In this document: piece after piece, positions 24,446 to 33,938 of the stretch
How the letters are laid out: every line of letters starts with the position of its first letter
How positions within the stretch are numbered: the stretch's first letter is position 1
Origin: Convivina praedatoris
Lineage (GTDB): Bacteria; Bacillota; Bacilli; Lactobacillales; Lactobacillaceae
Length of the DNA stretch: 64,000 nucleotides
Assembly: GCF_933208505.1 (NCBI RefSeq)
Contig: NZ_CAKOEU010000003.1
Reading direction: 5' to 3' (one strand)
Translations under genes and position numbers: made by a program
The notes under the pieces: model-generated
Database searches by the model: none
The model's input: the letters and a program-made list of their open reading frames with translations, nothing else
Told to the model about the DNA's origin: nothing

Positions 24446-25327
24446 ATGACAATTGTAGCTGCAAAAGAAATGGTTCAACAAGCACGTGACCATGGGTACG
24501 CCATCAGTGCTTTTAACACTAATAACCTTGAATGGACGGAAGCCATTTTACGAACGGCCCAAGCCCAACAAGCACCCACAATCATAGCTGCATCCATGGG
24601 TGCCATCAAATATATGGGTGGTTATCACACGGTTGCAAATTTAATCCGTAATTTAGATCAAGAACTCAATATTACTGTTCCCATTGCCATTCATCTTGAT
24701 CATGGTGATTTTGAAGCGGCTAAGGCAGCGATTCAGGCTGATTTTACTTCGATCATGTTTGATGGTTCTAATCTTCCGCTAGCTGAAAATCTTTCTAAAA
24801 CCAATGAAATCGTAGCCCTAGCCCATGCTCGCAACATTTCCGTTGAAGCCGAAGTTGGCACCATCGGTGGCGAAGAAGATGGCATTATTGGCAATGGCGA
24901 AATCGCTTCAGTTAAAGATGCACTTACCATGGCGGCTACTGGTATCGATTTTTTAGCTGCTGGAATTGGTAATATCCATGGTCAATACCCGGCCAATTGG
25001 ACTGGTCTAAAACTAGACCATCTTCGGGAATTAACTCAGGCTGTTGACGCTGCCAGCGGCTATAAAATGCCATTTGTTTTACATGGTGGTTCAGGTATTC
25101 CTGATAACCAAATCAAACGGGCGATCGAGCTTGGCATTGCCAAAGTAAACGTAAATACTGAAGCTCAGTTAGCCTTTCACCAGGGCCTACGTGACTTTAT
25201 TTTAAGTAATCAAGATTTAGAAGGTAAAAATTATGACCCCCGTAAACTCTTAGCACCTGGCATTCAGGGCATTGAAACAGCCCTGGCCGAACGAATTGCC
25301 GTTTTTGGCAATGGTAATCGTATTTAA
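24446..25327 (+). CDS. fba: Class II fructose-bisphosphate aldolase
   Basis: Zinc-dependent aldolase (293 aa) splitting fructose 1,6-bisphosphate, or the related tagatose bisphosphate. The zinc His pair is IAIHLDHGDFEAA. It also shows EAEVGTIGGEEDG, NIHGQY and the phosphate-binding region VLHGGSGIPDNQIKRAIELGIAK with NVNTEAQ. The end lacks the common Ala-rich tail. The ATG at 24446 is preferred over the one at 24434, which overlaps the likely SD. It starts 2 bp after the nucleotidase. Whether the substrate is fructose- or tagatose-1,6-bisphosphate cannot be settled here. Confidence 0.88.
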   Translation: MTIVAAKEMVQQARDHGYAISAFNTNNLEWTEAILRTAQAQQAPTIIAASMGAIKYMGGYHTVANLIRNLDQELNITVPIAIHLDHGDFEAAKAAIQADFTSIMFDGSNLPLAENLSKTNEIVALAHARNISVEAEVGTIGGEEDGIIGNGEIASVKDALTMAATGIDFLAAGIGNIHGQYPANWTGLKLDHLRELTQAVDAASGYKMPFVLHGGSGIPDNQIKRAIELGIAKVNVNTEAQLAFHQGLRDFILSNQDLEGKNYDPRKLLAPGIQGIETALAERIAVFGNGNRI

Positions 25328-25334
25328 AATAGTA

Positions 25335-25379
25335 CAAAAAAGGTGTTAGTCATTTTAAAATGACTAACACCTTTTTTTA
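25335..25379. terminator. Bidirectional terminator between fba and pyrE
   Basis: A perfect long stem (GGTGTTAGTCATTTT with AAAATGACTAACACC) with A- and T-tracts on the two sides ends both converging transcripts. Confidence 0.93.
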
Positions 25380-26006
25380 TTGCCATGCTTGTGGGTTTTG
25401 TCGCCACTGGGCCAAGCTAGTTAAATCACTTTCGCTCAACTGACCTGATTTTTGAGCCATAGCCATTAATTCACTAAAAGTTGTCAATGGATAGAAAGGA
25501 ATTTGAGCTGCTTCAAAATTAACCTGACTAGCTGGTAACTCGTAGGAGAAAATCGATACCACACCAACGACCTGTCCGCCACTGGCATTAACGGCTTTAG
25601 CCGCTGCTAAGACCGAACCACCTGTTGAAATCAAATCATCAATTAAAACTAAGCGTTTCCCCTCAATGGCGGCTCCTTCGCTTTGCCGACCAGCTCCATG
25701 ATCTTTAGGCTTAGAACGCACATAAACCATGGGTTTTTCCAACAGATCAGCCACCCAAGCCGCATGAGGAATTCCGGCTGTGGCCACCCCACCAATAATA
25801 TCAACCTGATCGAATTTTTCGGCAATTAATTCCGTTAAACCACGGGCAAGCCGCTGGCGAATCGTTGGAAAACCAATTGTTAAACGATTATCAGTATAGA
25901 TTGGACTTTGAATCCCCGATGCCCAAGTAAAGGGCTTTTGTGGTGAGAATTTAACAGCCCCAATATCTAACAAATCTTGGGCAACTTGCGCTTTAATATC
26001 AGTCAT
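25377..26006 (-). CDS. pyrE: Orotate phosphoribosyltransferase
   Basis: Type I PRTase (209 aa) making orotidine 5'-phosphate. Motifs are FTWASGIQSPIYTDNR near residue 25, IIGGVATAGIPHAAWVAD, VRSKPKDHGAG and the PRPP loop VLIDDLISTGGSVLAA. It overlaps pyrF by 8 bp and is the last gene of the pyr operon. Confidence 0.96.
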   Translation of the reverse strand: MTDIKAQVAQDLLDIGAVKFSPQKPFTWASGIQSPIYTDNRLTIGFPTIRQRLARGLTELIAEKFDQVDIIGGVATAGIPHAAWVADLLEKPMVYVRSKPKDHGAGRQSEGAAIEGKRLVLIDDLISTGGSVLAAAKAVNASGGQVVGVVSIFSYELPASQVNFEAAQIPFYPLTTFSELMAMAQKSGQLSESDLTSLAQWRQNPQAWQ

Positions 26007-26697
26007 TTTCGCTCCATTCTTTTACTACGCGTTGATAAGCGGCTACTGGGTCGCTAGCCTGGGTAATACTTCGGCCAACGACAATCCCATTTGATCCTAA
26101 TTTGTGAGCTTGATTGGGACTAGCAACCCGATTTTGATCCTGATGGTCATCGCCTGTTAAACGAATTCCGGGTGTAATTTTCAAGAAACTAGCTGGTAAC
26201 TGCTGATTGATTAGCTCTGCCTCCCAGGCTGAACAAATCACCCCTGCTACTTTAGCTTGAGCGGACAGCTGGCTTAGATGAACCACACTTTGAGCTAATG
26301 TCTGCTGACTTTGCGAAACTAACTGGTATTCTGTTTCACTAAAAGAAGTTAACTGAGTCACGGCTAGTAATTTTAAACTAGCTGGCGCACTTTGATGAGC
26401 AGCGGCCAACATAGTAGGCCCTCCAGCGGCATGCAGGGTTAAATAATCAACACCTAAAGCAGCCACTGATTCAACCGCTTTAGCCACTGTATTAGGAATA
26501 TCATATAATTTTAAATCCAAAAAAATTGGAAAACCGGCAGCTTTAATTTCTCGGACAAAGTCAGGACCGGTAGCATAAAATAATTCCATCCCTATTTTGA
26601 CGGCTGGCTTTAACTTAGCCGCATCAAATAAATTTAAAAATTCACGTGTTGGTTCAGCGCCAGGAAAATCTAGCGCTATAAATACTGGTCCAGCCAT
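25999..26697 (-). CDS. pyrF: Orotidine-5'-phosphate decarboxylase
   Basis: Enzyme of 232 aa making UMP. It shows FIALDFPG at the N-terminus, the catalytic KIGMELFYATG...FLDLKLYDIPNTV (Lys-Asp network) and the C-terminal loop TPGIRLTGDDHQDQNR with GIVVGRSIT. AGGAG lies 5 nt before the second of two adjacent ATGs, so 26697 is preferred; the ATG at 26700 would leave only 2 nt. The gap after carB is about 20 bp. Confidence 0.95.
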   Translation of the reverse strand: MAGPVFIALDFPGAEPTREFLNLFDAAKLKPAVKIGMELFYATGPDFVREIKAAGFPIFLDLKLYDIPNTVAKAVESVAALGVDYLTLHAAGGPTMLAAAHQSAPASLKLLAVTQLTSFSETEYQLVSQSQQTLAQSVVHLSQLSAQAKVAGVICSAWEAELINQQLPASFLKITPGIRLTGDDHQDQNRVASPNQAHKLGSNGIVVGRSITQASDPVAAYQRVVKEWSEND

Positions 26698-26715
26698 CAT
26701 AACTCCTATCACTTT

Positions 26716-29700
26716 TTATAATTCAGTTACGGTTAAACTTTGACTTTCTAGGACATCGAGGAAGGCTCGGACTGTGTCAAAGGCTGTGAAAAGTGGCAAA
26801 CCATTTTCAATTGCGGCTGCTCGAATTTTTTGACCATCTTCCTCGGCCCGGTCATCAACAGGAGTCGTGTTAATCACCACCTGAATGCGCTGATCTTGCA
26901 TAGCAGTCACCGGATTATTAGCTGATTCGCCGAGTTTATCCAAGCGTTCCACCGGTAAATTATGCTTCGTAAAGTAATCGGCCGTTCCAGCAGTGGCATA
27001 AACAAAGTAGCCCAAATTGCGGAAACGCTCAGCCAAAGCTAAAGCTTCAGCCTTGTCCCGGTCGGCGACCGTAAAGAGCACGTTACCATACTTTGGCACT
27101 TGAATACCAGCGGCCACAAAGGCCTTATAGAGCGCTTTAGGCAAAGTGAAATCAGAGCCCATTACCTCTCCGGTGGACTTCATTTCAGGTCCCAAAAGTG
27201 AATCAACCAAGGGTAACTTAGTAAAGGAGAAAATCGGAGCCTTGACATGTACCATTTCGCCACTAGGTACCAGGCCGGTCGTCAAACCTAAATCAGCCAA
27301 TTTTTCACCCAGCATCACTCGAGTTGCTAATTGTGCTAGGGGCAGCTTAGTTACTTTAGAAATAAAGGGTACCGTTCGCGACGCTCGCGGATTAACTTCG
27401 ATGACATAGGCTTGATTCTCATGAATCACAAATTGAACGTTCATTAAACCAATTGTACCCAGTTTAATTGCTAAACTCGTGGCCGCTGCCACCATTTCAT
27501 CTTGAACTTTTTGTGAAAGACTTTGCGGTGGATAAACAGACATGGAATCACCCGAATGAACACCTGCTCGTTCAATATGTTCCATAATACCTGGCACCAC
27601 AGTAGTCGTACCATCTGACAAGACATCCACTTCGGCTTCTTTCCCAGTTAGATAAGAATCAATTAAAACCGGATGATCATGGGAAACCTTAACCGCCCGC
27701 TTCATATAATCTTTTAATTCATCATCGTCAACAACAATTTCCATGGCCCGACCACCCAGCACATAAGAAGGTCGAATCAAAACCGGATAACCAATTTCTT
27801 GGGCTGCTGCTAGGGCCTGGTCAACCGTCGTAGCCGTTTTACCCTTAGGTTGTGGCAGCTGCAATTCCTGAATTACCTGGTTAAAGGCTTCTCGATCTTC
27901 GGCCCGATTCAAATCAGTAACGGAAGTGCCTAGAATTTTAACGCCCGCTTCATCTAGACCAGCGGCTAAGTTGATGGCTGTTTGGCCACCAAATTGTACT
28001 ACTACACCGGCTGGCTGTTCTAAATCAGTGACATTCAAAACATCTTCTAAGGTTAGCGGTTCAAAGTACAATTTATCTGAAATTGAAAAGTCAGTTGAAA
28101 CCGTTTCAGGATTAGAATTCATGATAATGGCTTCAAAGCCAGCCGCCTGAATGGCCTTAACGGCATGCACCGTAGTGTAATCAAACTCGACTCCCTGACC
28201 AATCCGAATTGGTCCTGAACCCAAAACCAAAATTCTTGGCTTTTGGGCGACAACGGATTCATTTTCCTGTTCATAAGTTGCGTAATAGTACGGTGTTTGT
28301 GACTCAAATTCAGCCGCAGCCGTATCAACCATCTTATAAACAGGTAAAATACCATTTTCTTTACGGAAATCACGAACGACCTGCGCATCCACCCAATCCC
28401 ATAACTGCGCAATCGTTGTATCGGCGAAGCCATTTTGCTTAGCGTAGCGCAAATAATCAACATCATCGACATGCTGCGGTAATTCAGCCTCAATCTCAAC
28501 AACATGTAAGACCTTGTCTAAGAAGAATAAGTCAATCTTAGTTTTGGCATGGATTTCTTCCACCGTCACGCCACGCCGCATTAGCTCGGCCAAGCGGAAC
28601 AAACGATCATCTTCAGCTGGCATCAAGCTCTCTAACAAACCTGCTGTCGACCAGTCTTCAAAGCGAAGCTCATTAAGCCCATCAACCCCAATTTCTAAGG
28701 AACGCACTGCTTTTAAGAGAGCTTCTTCAAAGTTACGGCCAATGGCCATCACCTCTCCCGTCGCCTTCATTTGCGTACCTAAATGCCGATCGGCTGTCAC
28801 AAATTTATCAAAAGGCCAACGTGGAATTTTAACCACCACATAATCCAAGGCTGGTTCAAATTCGGCCTTAGTTGTTCCAGTCACGGGGTTCATAATTTCA
28901 TCCAAAGTTAAGCCAACAGCAATTTTAGCCGAAACCTTGGCAATTGGATAACCAGTTGCCTTGGAAGCCAAAGCCGATGACCGAGAAACTCGTGGATTTA
29001 CTTCAATAATGTAATATTCATAAGAAGCGGGATTGAGCGCCATTTGAATATTAACCCCACCCTCAATTTTGAGGGCCCGGATAATTTTCAAAGCAGCATT
29101 GCGCATCATTTGCAATTCACGATCAGACAAAGTTTGGACTGGGGCGGTCACAATTGAATCGCCAGTGTGCACACCAACCGGATCAAAGTTTTCCATGGAG
29201 GCCACAATCAAGGCATTGTCGTGACTGTCACGCATGACTTCGAATTCAATTTCCTTCCAGCCAGCGATTGAACGTTCAATCAACACCTGAGTAACTGGTG
29301 AAAGTTCCAAACCATTTTCAGCAATGGTAATCAATTCGGCTTCATCTTCGGCAATGCCTCCACCGGTTCCACCTAGGGTATAGGCTGGCCGAACAATCAC
29401 TGGATAGCCAACCTCATTGGCAAAGGCCACGGCCTCATCTACCTGGGTGGCAATGACTGATTCAGGAACGGGTTCATTTAGCGCTTCCATCAATTCCTTG
29501 AAGTCTTTGCGATCCTCGGCCTGTTCAATGGCCGTCAACTTGGTCCCGAGTAGCTCAACGTCCAATTCTTTTAAAATACCAGCCTCAGCTAAATCTTTGG
29601 CTAAATTTAAGCCAGTCTGGCCACCCAAGGTTGGCAGCAGGGCATCTGGCCGTTCTTTTCGAATAATCCGGTCTAAAAATTCAACCGTCAAGGGTTCGAT

Positions 29701-29895
29701 GTAAATCTTATCAGCGATTTCAGTATCGGTCATAATCGTAGCTGGATTAGAGTTGACCAATACGACCTGATAACCTTCTTCTTTTAAAGAAAGCGCCGCC
29801 TGAGTTCCAGAATAATCAAATTCAGCGGCCTGGCCAATCACAATTGGTCCCGAACCGATAACTAAAATTTTTTGGATGTCTGTCCGCTTTGGCAT
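26716..29895 (-). CDS. carB: Carbamoyl phosphate synthase large subunit
   Basis: Large synthetase subunit of 1059 aa with two homologous ATP-grasp halves. The first half starts KILVIGSGPIVIGQAAEFDYSGTQA; the second starts at about residue 555 with ILVLGSGPIRIGQGVEFDYTT. Each half shows a glycine-rich loop (YTLGGTGGG and YVLGGRAMEI) and NPR metal motifs (IEVNPRVSRSSALAS and IEVNPRASRT). The C-terminal MGS-like domain (about 930-1059) is present. The ATG overlaps the carA stop by one base. It supplies carbamoyl phosphate for PyrB. Confidence 0.97.
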   Translation of the reverse strand: MPKRTDIQKILVIGSGPIVIGQAAEFDYSGTQAALSLKEEGYQVVLVNSNPATIMTDTEIADKIYIEPLTVEFLDRIIRKERPDALLPTLGGQTGLNLAKDLAEAGILKELDVELLGTKLTAIEQAEDRKDFKELMEALNEPVPESVIATQVDEAVAFANEVGYPVIVRPAYTLGGTGGGIAEDEAELITIAENGLELSPVTQVLIERSIAGWKEIEFEVMRDSHDNALIVASMENFDPVGVHTGDSIVTAPVQTLSDRELQMMRNAALKIIRALKIEGGVNIQMALNPASYEYYIIEVNPRVSRSSALASKATGYPIAKVSAKIAVGLTLDEIMNPVTGTTKAEFEPALDYVVVKIPRWPFDKFVTADRHLGTQMKATGEVMAIGRNFEEALLKAVRSLEIGVDGLNELRFEDWSTAGLLESLMPAEDDRLFRLAELMRRGVTVEEIHAKTKIDLFFLDKVLHVVEIEAELPQHVDDVDYLRYAKQNGFADTTIAQLWDWVDAQVVRDFRKENGILPVYKMVDTAAAEFESQTPYYYATYEQENESVVAQKPRILVLGSGPIRIGQGVEFDYTTVHAVKAIQAAGFEAIIMNSNPETVSTDFSISDKLYFEPLTLEDVLNVTDLEQPAGVVVQFGGQTAINLAAGLDEAGVKILGTSVTDLNRAEDREAFNQVIQELQLPQPKGKTATTVDQALAAAQEIGYPVLIRPSYVLGGRAMEIVVDDDELKDYMKRAVKVSHDHPVLIDSYLTGKEAEVDVLSDGTTTVVPGIMEHIERAGVHSGDSMSVYPPQSLSQKVQDEMVAAATSLAIKLGTIGLMNVQFVIHENQAYVIEVNPRASRTVPFISKVTKLPLAQLATRVMLGEKLADLGLTTGLVPSGEMVHVKAPIFSFTKLPLVDSLLGPEMKSTGEVMGSDFTLPKALYKAFVAAGIQVPKYGNVLFTVADRDKAEALALAERFRNLGYFVYATAGTADYFTKHNLPVERLDKLGESANNPVTAMQDQRIQVVINTTPVDDRAEEDGQKIRAAAIENGLPLFTAFDTVRAFLDVLESQSLTVTEL

Positions 29896-30974
29896 TACTT
29901 ATCCCCCTGCTTATTTTGTTCAATCATGGTTAAGAAATCATCGAAAAGATATTCAGCATCATGTGGACCTGGTGCAGCATCCGGATGGAACTGGACTGAA
30001 AAGGCCGGGTGATTCTTTAAGGTCAAACCTTCAACGGTTCCATCATTAATTTCTTCATGGGTCACAATCAAGTTAGTATCTTTCAAACTATCACGATCAA
30101 CCGCATAACCATGATTTTGCGAAGTAAAGTCCATCCGCTTCTTGCCCTTGGTCGCAATGGCGTGATTAAAGCCCCGATGGCCAAACTTCATCTTGTAAGT
30201 GGAAGCCCCATTGGCCATGGCAAAGAGCTGATGCCCTAAACAAATGCCCATAACTGGTAGTTCTTCTTGAAGTTCACAAATAACTGGCAACACTTCTTGC
30301 ACATCTTGAGGATCTCCAGGTCCATTCGAAAGCATAATACCATCAGGATGAGCGGCCAAAATCGTCTTGGCATCTGTGTCAGCCGGAAAAACAATCACAT
30401 TCACATCTCGTTTAGCCAAAGAACGCAGAATTGAATTTTTAAGGCCAAAATCAATTAAGGCAACTGTAACACCTTGATTAGGATTTAAATATTGGGTCTT
30501 GGTCGTAGCTTGTTCAACACGATCATGCTTAGGATCAAATTCCTTTAATGCTTGGAAAACTTCATCGGTTACTTCATCAACTAAGGCCGCTTTCATGCTG
30601 CCTTCTTGGCGGAGTTCCTTGGTCAATGCCCGCGTATCGACCCCAGTTAAACCAGGTAAATCATTTTCCTCAGCCCACTGTGGTAGTGACATCATTTCCC
30701 GCCAATTACTTGGTCGACGGGCAATTTCATGGACGACAATCGCAGCAGCAGCCGGTTTGATACTTTCAAAATCATCACGATTAATACCGTAATTTCCAAT
30801 CAAAGGGTAAGTAAAGACAATAATCTCACCGCGATAAGAAAGATCGGTAATTGACTCTTGATAACCCGACATCCCAGTATTAAACACTAATTCGGCGTAA
30901 ACATCTTTCTTTGAGCCAAAAGCCTGTCCTGCATAAACCGAACCATTCTCCAGTACCAAATAACGTTTTTCCAT
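29895..30974 (-). CDS. carA: Carbamoyl phosphate synthase small subunit
   Basis: Glutamine amidotransferase subunit of 359 aa. The class I triad is visible: the nucleophile Cys in MGICLGHQLFA, and His/Glu in VQFHPDAAPGPHD (the family usually has PEA; here PDA). The N-terminal domain carries VFNTGMSGYQESITDLSY. It lies 2 bp after pyrC and overlaps carB. The Glu-to-Asp change in the triad position is worth noting but is conservative. Confidence 0.95.
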   Translation of the reverse strand: MEKRYLVLENGSVYAGQAFGSKKDVYAELVFNTGMSGYQESITDLSYRGEIIVFTYPLIGNYGINRDDFESIKPAAAAIVVHEIARRPSNWREMMSLPQWAEENDLPGLTGVDTRALTKELRQEGSMKAALVDEVTDEVFQALKEFDPKHDRVEQATTKTQYLNPNQGVTVALIDFGLKNSILRSLAKRDVNVIVFPADTDAKTILAAHPDGIMLSNGPGDPQDVQEVLPVICELQEELPVMGICLGHQLFAMANGASTYKMKFGHRGFNHAIATKGKKRMDFTSQNHGYAVDRDSLKDTNLIVTHEEINDGTVEGLTLKNHPAFSVQFHPDAAPGPHDAEYLFDDFLTMIEQNKQGDK

Positions 30975-30976
30975 GC

Positions 30977-32251
30977 TTAATTCCTTTCAAATACTTGCTG
31001 TCCGGCTACCCAAGTGGCGACCGTGGTCCCATAAACTGACCAACCAATAAAGGGTGAATTACGACCCTTGGAGTAGAATTGATCGGCCGTAATTTCGGCT
31101 TGATTCTCTAAGTCAAAAAGTGCTAAATCAGCCCTTACTCCAGCTTTAATTTCCGTTGGAGCGGATAAGTTGAAGGCCTGAACTGGTTTTACCAACATCC
31201 GATCAACCAAGGTTGCCAAATCCATTACTCGCGATTGGACTAGATGGGTGTACATCAAGGCAAAACTAGTCTCAATACCCGTAATCCCAAAGGGTGCCTG
31301 GCGCATACTTTGGGCCTTTTCTTCACTCGTATGGGGGGCATGATCCGTGGCAATCATATCAATCGTGCCATCCAACAAACCAGCAATTAAAGCTTGACGA
31401 TCATCTTCTGAACGCAAAGGTGGATTCATCTTTAAGAGCGCATCGTCCTCGGTAATGTCATTTTCCGATAGTAATAAATGGTGCGGTGAAACTTCGGCAG
31501 TCACTTTGATTCCGGCTTGTTTGGCCAGACGAACCAGTTCAACCGATGTTTTAGTAGAAATATGGGCGACGTGATAGTGAACCCCAGTCGCTTGGGCTAG
31601 CACTAAATCTCGGGCTAATTGAGAACTTTCAGCCAAAGGTGTAATTCCTGGTAAACCAAGTTCTACAGCCCGTTTGCCAGCATTCATCACCCCACCATGA
31701 AGCATGGAATCATCTTCCAAATGGGCCGATAAAGGTTTATTAACCAAGGCAGCTGCCTGCATGGCTTGGTACATTGTCTCAGCCATTTGCACCCCCTTAC
31801 CATCATTGGTAAAAGCTACTGCCCCAGCTGCGGCCATATCTTTAATATCAGCAACTTCAGTGGCGGTCAAATCTGCAGAAATCGCACCGTACTGACCTAC
31901 ATGGATCACACCATCAGCTTGATTACGGTGAATTTGAGCCTCCAATTTGGCCACCGTATCAGGTACTGGATTTAAGTTTGGCATAGCTAAGACGGTAGTA
32001 AATCCTCCGGCCGCAGCTGCCATTGAACCAGTTTTAATCGTTTCTTTTTCAGTGTAGCCCGGATCACGAAAGTGTACGTGCACATCAACTAATCCCGGCG
32101 TTAGAAAGGAGCCATGAGCGGAATATACTGTCATACCTGCTTTAGGTGTAATTGTCGGTGCAACTTCAACAATTTTTCCTTGATCTACTAACACATCTCG
32201 GGTTACCAAGGCTCCCTGGTTTAAAATCTGAGCTTCCTTAATTAATTGCAT
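30977..32251 (-). CDS. pyrC: Dihydroorotase
   Basis: Class I dihydroorotase (424 aa). The metal motif is VDVHVHFRDPGYTEKE, followed by GGFTTVLAMPNLNPVPD, a metal His in YHVAHIST, TAEVSPHHLL and the catalytic Asp in MIATDHAPHT. It overlaps the pyrB end by 14 bp. It closes carbamoyl aspartate to dihydroorotate; the next enzyme (PyrD) is not encoded in this operon. Confidence 0.97.
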   Translation of the reverse strand: MQLIKEAQILNQGALVTRDVLVDQGKIVEVAPTITPKAGMTVYSAHGSFLTPGLVDVHVHFRDPGYTEKETIKTGSMAAAAGGFTTVLAMPNLNPVPDTVAKLEAQIHRNQADGVIHVGQYGAISADLTATEVADIKDMAAAGAVAFTNDGKGVQMAETMYQAMQAAALVNKPLSAHLEDDSMLHGGVMNAGKRAVELGLPGITPLAESSQLARDLVLAQATGVHYHVAHISTKTSVELVRLAKQAGIKVTAEVSPHHLLLSENDITEDDALLKMNPPLRSEDDRQALIAGLLDGTIDMIATDHAPHTSEEKAQSMRQAPFGITGIETSFALMYTHLVQSRVMDLATLVDRMLVKPVQAFNLSAPTEIKAGVRADLALFDLENQAEITADQFYSKGRNSPFIGWSVYGTTVATWVAGQQVFERN

Positions 32252-33149
32252 CTGCTACCTCCGATTGAATACTTTCTAGCATGGCCATGCGGGCATAAAC
32301 CCCGTTAGTCATTTGTTCAAATATCTTTGATTTAGGTGCTTCAACTAAATCACTAGCAATTTCCACATCGCGATTCACCGGACCGGGATGCATGATAATG
32401 GCGTTATCTCGTAATCTTTGGTAACGTTCCTGGGTCAATCCATAAGCTTGGTGGTACTGTAAGGCTGAAAAGGACTGATTTTCTTGATTAGTAATCCGCT
32501 CATGTTGTACTCGCAAGAACATCAAGACATCGACTTGATCCAATTGGTCATCCAAATCAACATAGTCCCCAAACTTTTCAAATGTCGAATCATGCCAAAT
32601 CTCAGGCCCACTTAACGTAATGCTAGCCCCCAAACGCTGGAAAATTTCAGCATTGGAATGAGCCACGCGCGAATGAGCAAGATCACCAACAATCCGAATC
32701 TTAAGTCCTTGGAAATGGCCAAAATGTTCGTAAATCGTTACTAAATCCAACAGGCTTTGGGAAGGATGCTGCCCACTACCATCCCCAGCATTGACTAGGG
32801 TTGGTAAGGGATGACGACCATCATCTAAATGTTCATACCAAGCAGTTTGGGCATGGCGAACTACCGCTACATCAACGCCAATAGCCTTAATCGTTTTCAA
32901 GGTATCTGCTAAACTCTCGCCTTTTGACATAGAACTATTTTGCGGATTAATGTCAATGACCTGCCAACCTAAACGATGTTCAGCCATTTGAAAACTAGTC
33001 GCGGTTCGTGTTGAATTTTCAAAGAATAAATTAGCCACCGTGTATGTTTGACCGACAGGTTGTGCCCCTTGTTTAAGGGCCAGCGAACGCTCCACCAAAG
33101 CTATAATTTGCTTCGTTGATTGCGCGTTGATATTTAGAAAATGAGCCAT
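32238..33149 (-). CDS. pyrB: Aspartate carbamoyltransferase catalytic subunit
   Basis: ATCase (303 aa). The carbamoyl phosphate loop is FFENSTRTATSFQMAEHRLG; other blocks are NSSMSKGESLADT, DGSGQHPSQSLLDL and IMHPGPVNRDVEI. The regulatory chain (PyrI) is absent, as usual in Firmicutes. It is the first gene of the operon and is preceded by the PyrR attenuator. Confidence 0.97.
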   Translation of the reverse strand: MAHFLNINAQSTKQIIALVERSLALKQGAQPVGQTYTVANLFFENSTRTATSFQMAEHRLGWQVIDINPQNSSMSKGESLADTLKTIKAIGVDVAVVRHAQTAWYEHLDDGRHPLPTLVNAGDGSGQHPSQSLLDLVTIYEHFGHFQGLKIRIVGDLAHSRVAHSNAEIFQRLGASITLSGPEIWHDSTFEKFGDYVDLDDQLDQVDVLMFLRVQHERITNQENQSFSALQYHQAYGLTQERYQRLRDNAIIMHPGPVNRDVEIASDLVEAPKSKIFEQMTNGVYARMAMLESIQSEVADAIN

Positions 33150-33168
33150 TGGATTCCTTTCTGATTAT

Positions 33169-33290
33169 AAAAAAGCCAAGCAGATAGTGCTACCTGCTTG
33201 GCTAAAAAGAATTACGAGGATCCAGTTAGGCCTTGTAATTAATTGAACTCCTTGCAGGCCTCGCAGGACCTGATTAAAGGTTTTATAATT
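33169..33290 (-). promoter_or_regulatory. PyrR-type attenuator of the pyr operon
   Basis: On the minus strand the leader contains CAGGTCCTGCGAGGCCTG (about 33282-33256), which fits the PyrR-binding anti-antiterminator (stem with a UCC...GAGGC loop). It is followed by a strong terminator (AGCCAAGCAG/CTGCTTGGCT and T6, 33203-33169). PyrR bound to UMP would favour termination. Confidence 0.85.
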
Positions 33291-33296
33291 TTATTA

Positions 33297-33325
33297 AATA
33301 TAACACGGATATAAATCTATAACAA
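33297..33325 (-). promoter_or_regulatory. pyr operon promoter
   Basis: -35 TTGTTA (33325-33320), 17-bp spacer, -10 TATATT (33302-33297) on the minus strand. Confidence 0.65.
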
Positions 33326-33340
33326 GTGGCCTACTGATAC

Positions 33341-33925
33341 CTAAAAAGTCCCGACCACTTTACCCCGAATATCTTTTTGTGCTACGAAACCAAAATAGCG
33401 ACTATCATTGGATTGAGAGCGTTTATCCCCTAGTACAAAATATTTTCCAGCTGGTACTCGTTCTTGATGACGATCCCCACTTTTCCATAATGAACTCTCG
33501 GATAAGGTCTTTAAGTCCCAGGGATCACCGAAAATTAATTCGGTTCCACTTCCTTTTTCTTGACTACTGAGATAGGTTTGTGGGACTAATTTTTGATTTA
33601 CATATAGTGCTCCCTGATGATAAGCAACTGTATCACCAGGGAGGCCAATTACCCGTTGGACATAATTATTAGCTTTTCCCTGCCGAGCATCAATTCCACG
33701 AGCGGCAAAGTTAACCAGATCTCCCCGTTGAATCTTAGTCAAACGATTAATAAAAACATACTGATGATTTTTAAGGGTTGGCGCCATCGCATTACCCTGA
33801 ACCAGACTGGCGGTAAAAATAAAACGATGAATTAACCAACCAACCACGAGGGCAGCTAAAATCAAAAGCAAGTACTGCTTAGTAAATTTTACGATGCTGG
33901 GCCATATTTTTTTTACTTTTTCCAT
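33341..33925 (-). CDS. Signal peptidase I homologue lacking catalytic Ser and Lys
   Basis: Protein of 194 aa with an N-terminal membrane helix (about residues 18-38) and the S26 signal peptidase fold. The box that normally reads G-x-S-M-x-P-T reads GNAMAPT, so the nucleophile Ser is Ala46 (codon GCG, 33788-33790). The box YV-K-R-V-I-G-L-P-G-D reads YVQRVIGLPGD, so the general base Lys is Gln90 (codon CAA, 33656-33658). The later boxes are intact (YFVLGDKRSQSNDSRYFG). It is not truncated or frameshifted. By analogy with S. aureus SpsA it is probably an inactive paralogue with a binding or helper role; a functional lepB must be elsewhere. Confidence 0.9.
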   Translation of the reverse strand: MEKVKKIWPSIVKFTKQYLLLILAALVVGWLIHRFIFTASLVQGNAMAPTLKNHQYVFINRLTKIQRGDLVNFAARGIDARQGKANNYVQRVIGLPGDTVAYHQGALYVNQKLVPQTYLSSQEKGSGTELIFGDPWDLKTLSESSLWKSGDRHQERVPAGKYFVLGDKRSQSNDSRYFGFVAQKDIRGKVVGTF

Positions 33926-33938
33926 AGAATTATTTTTA

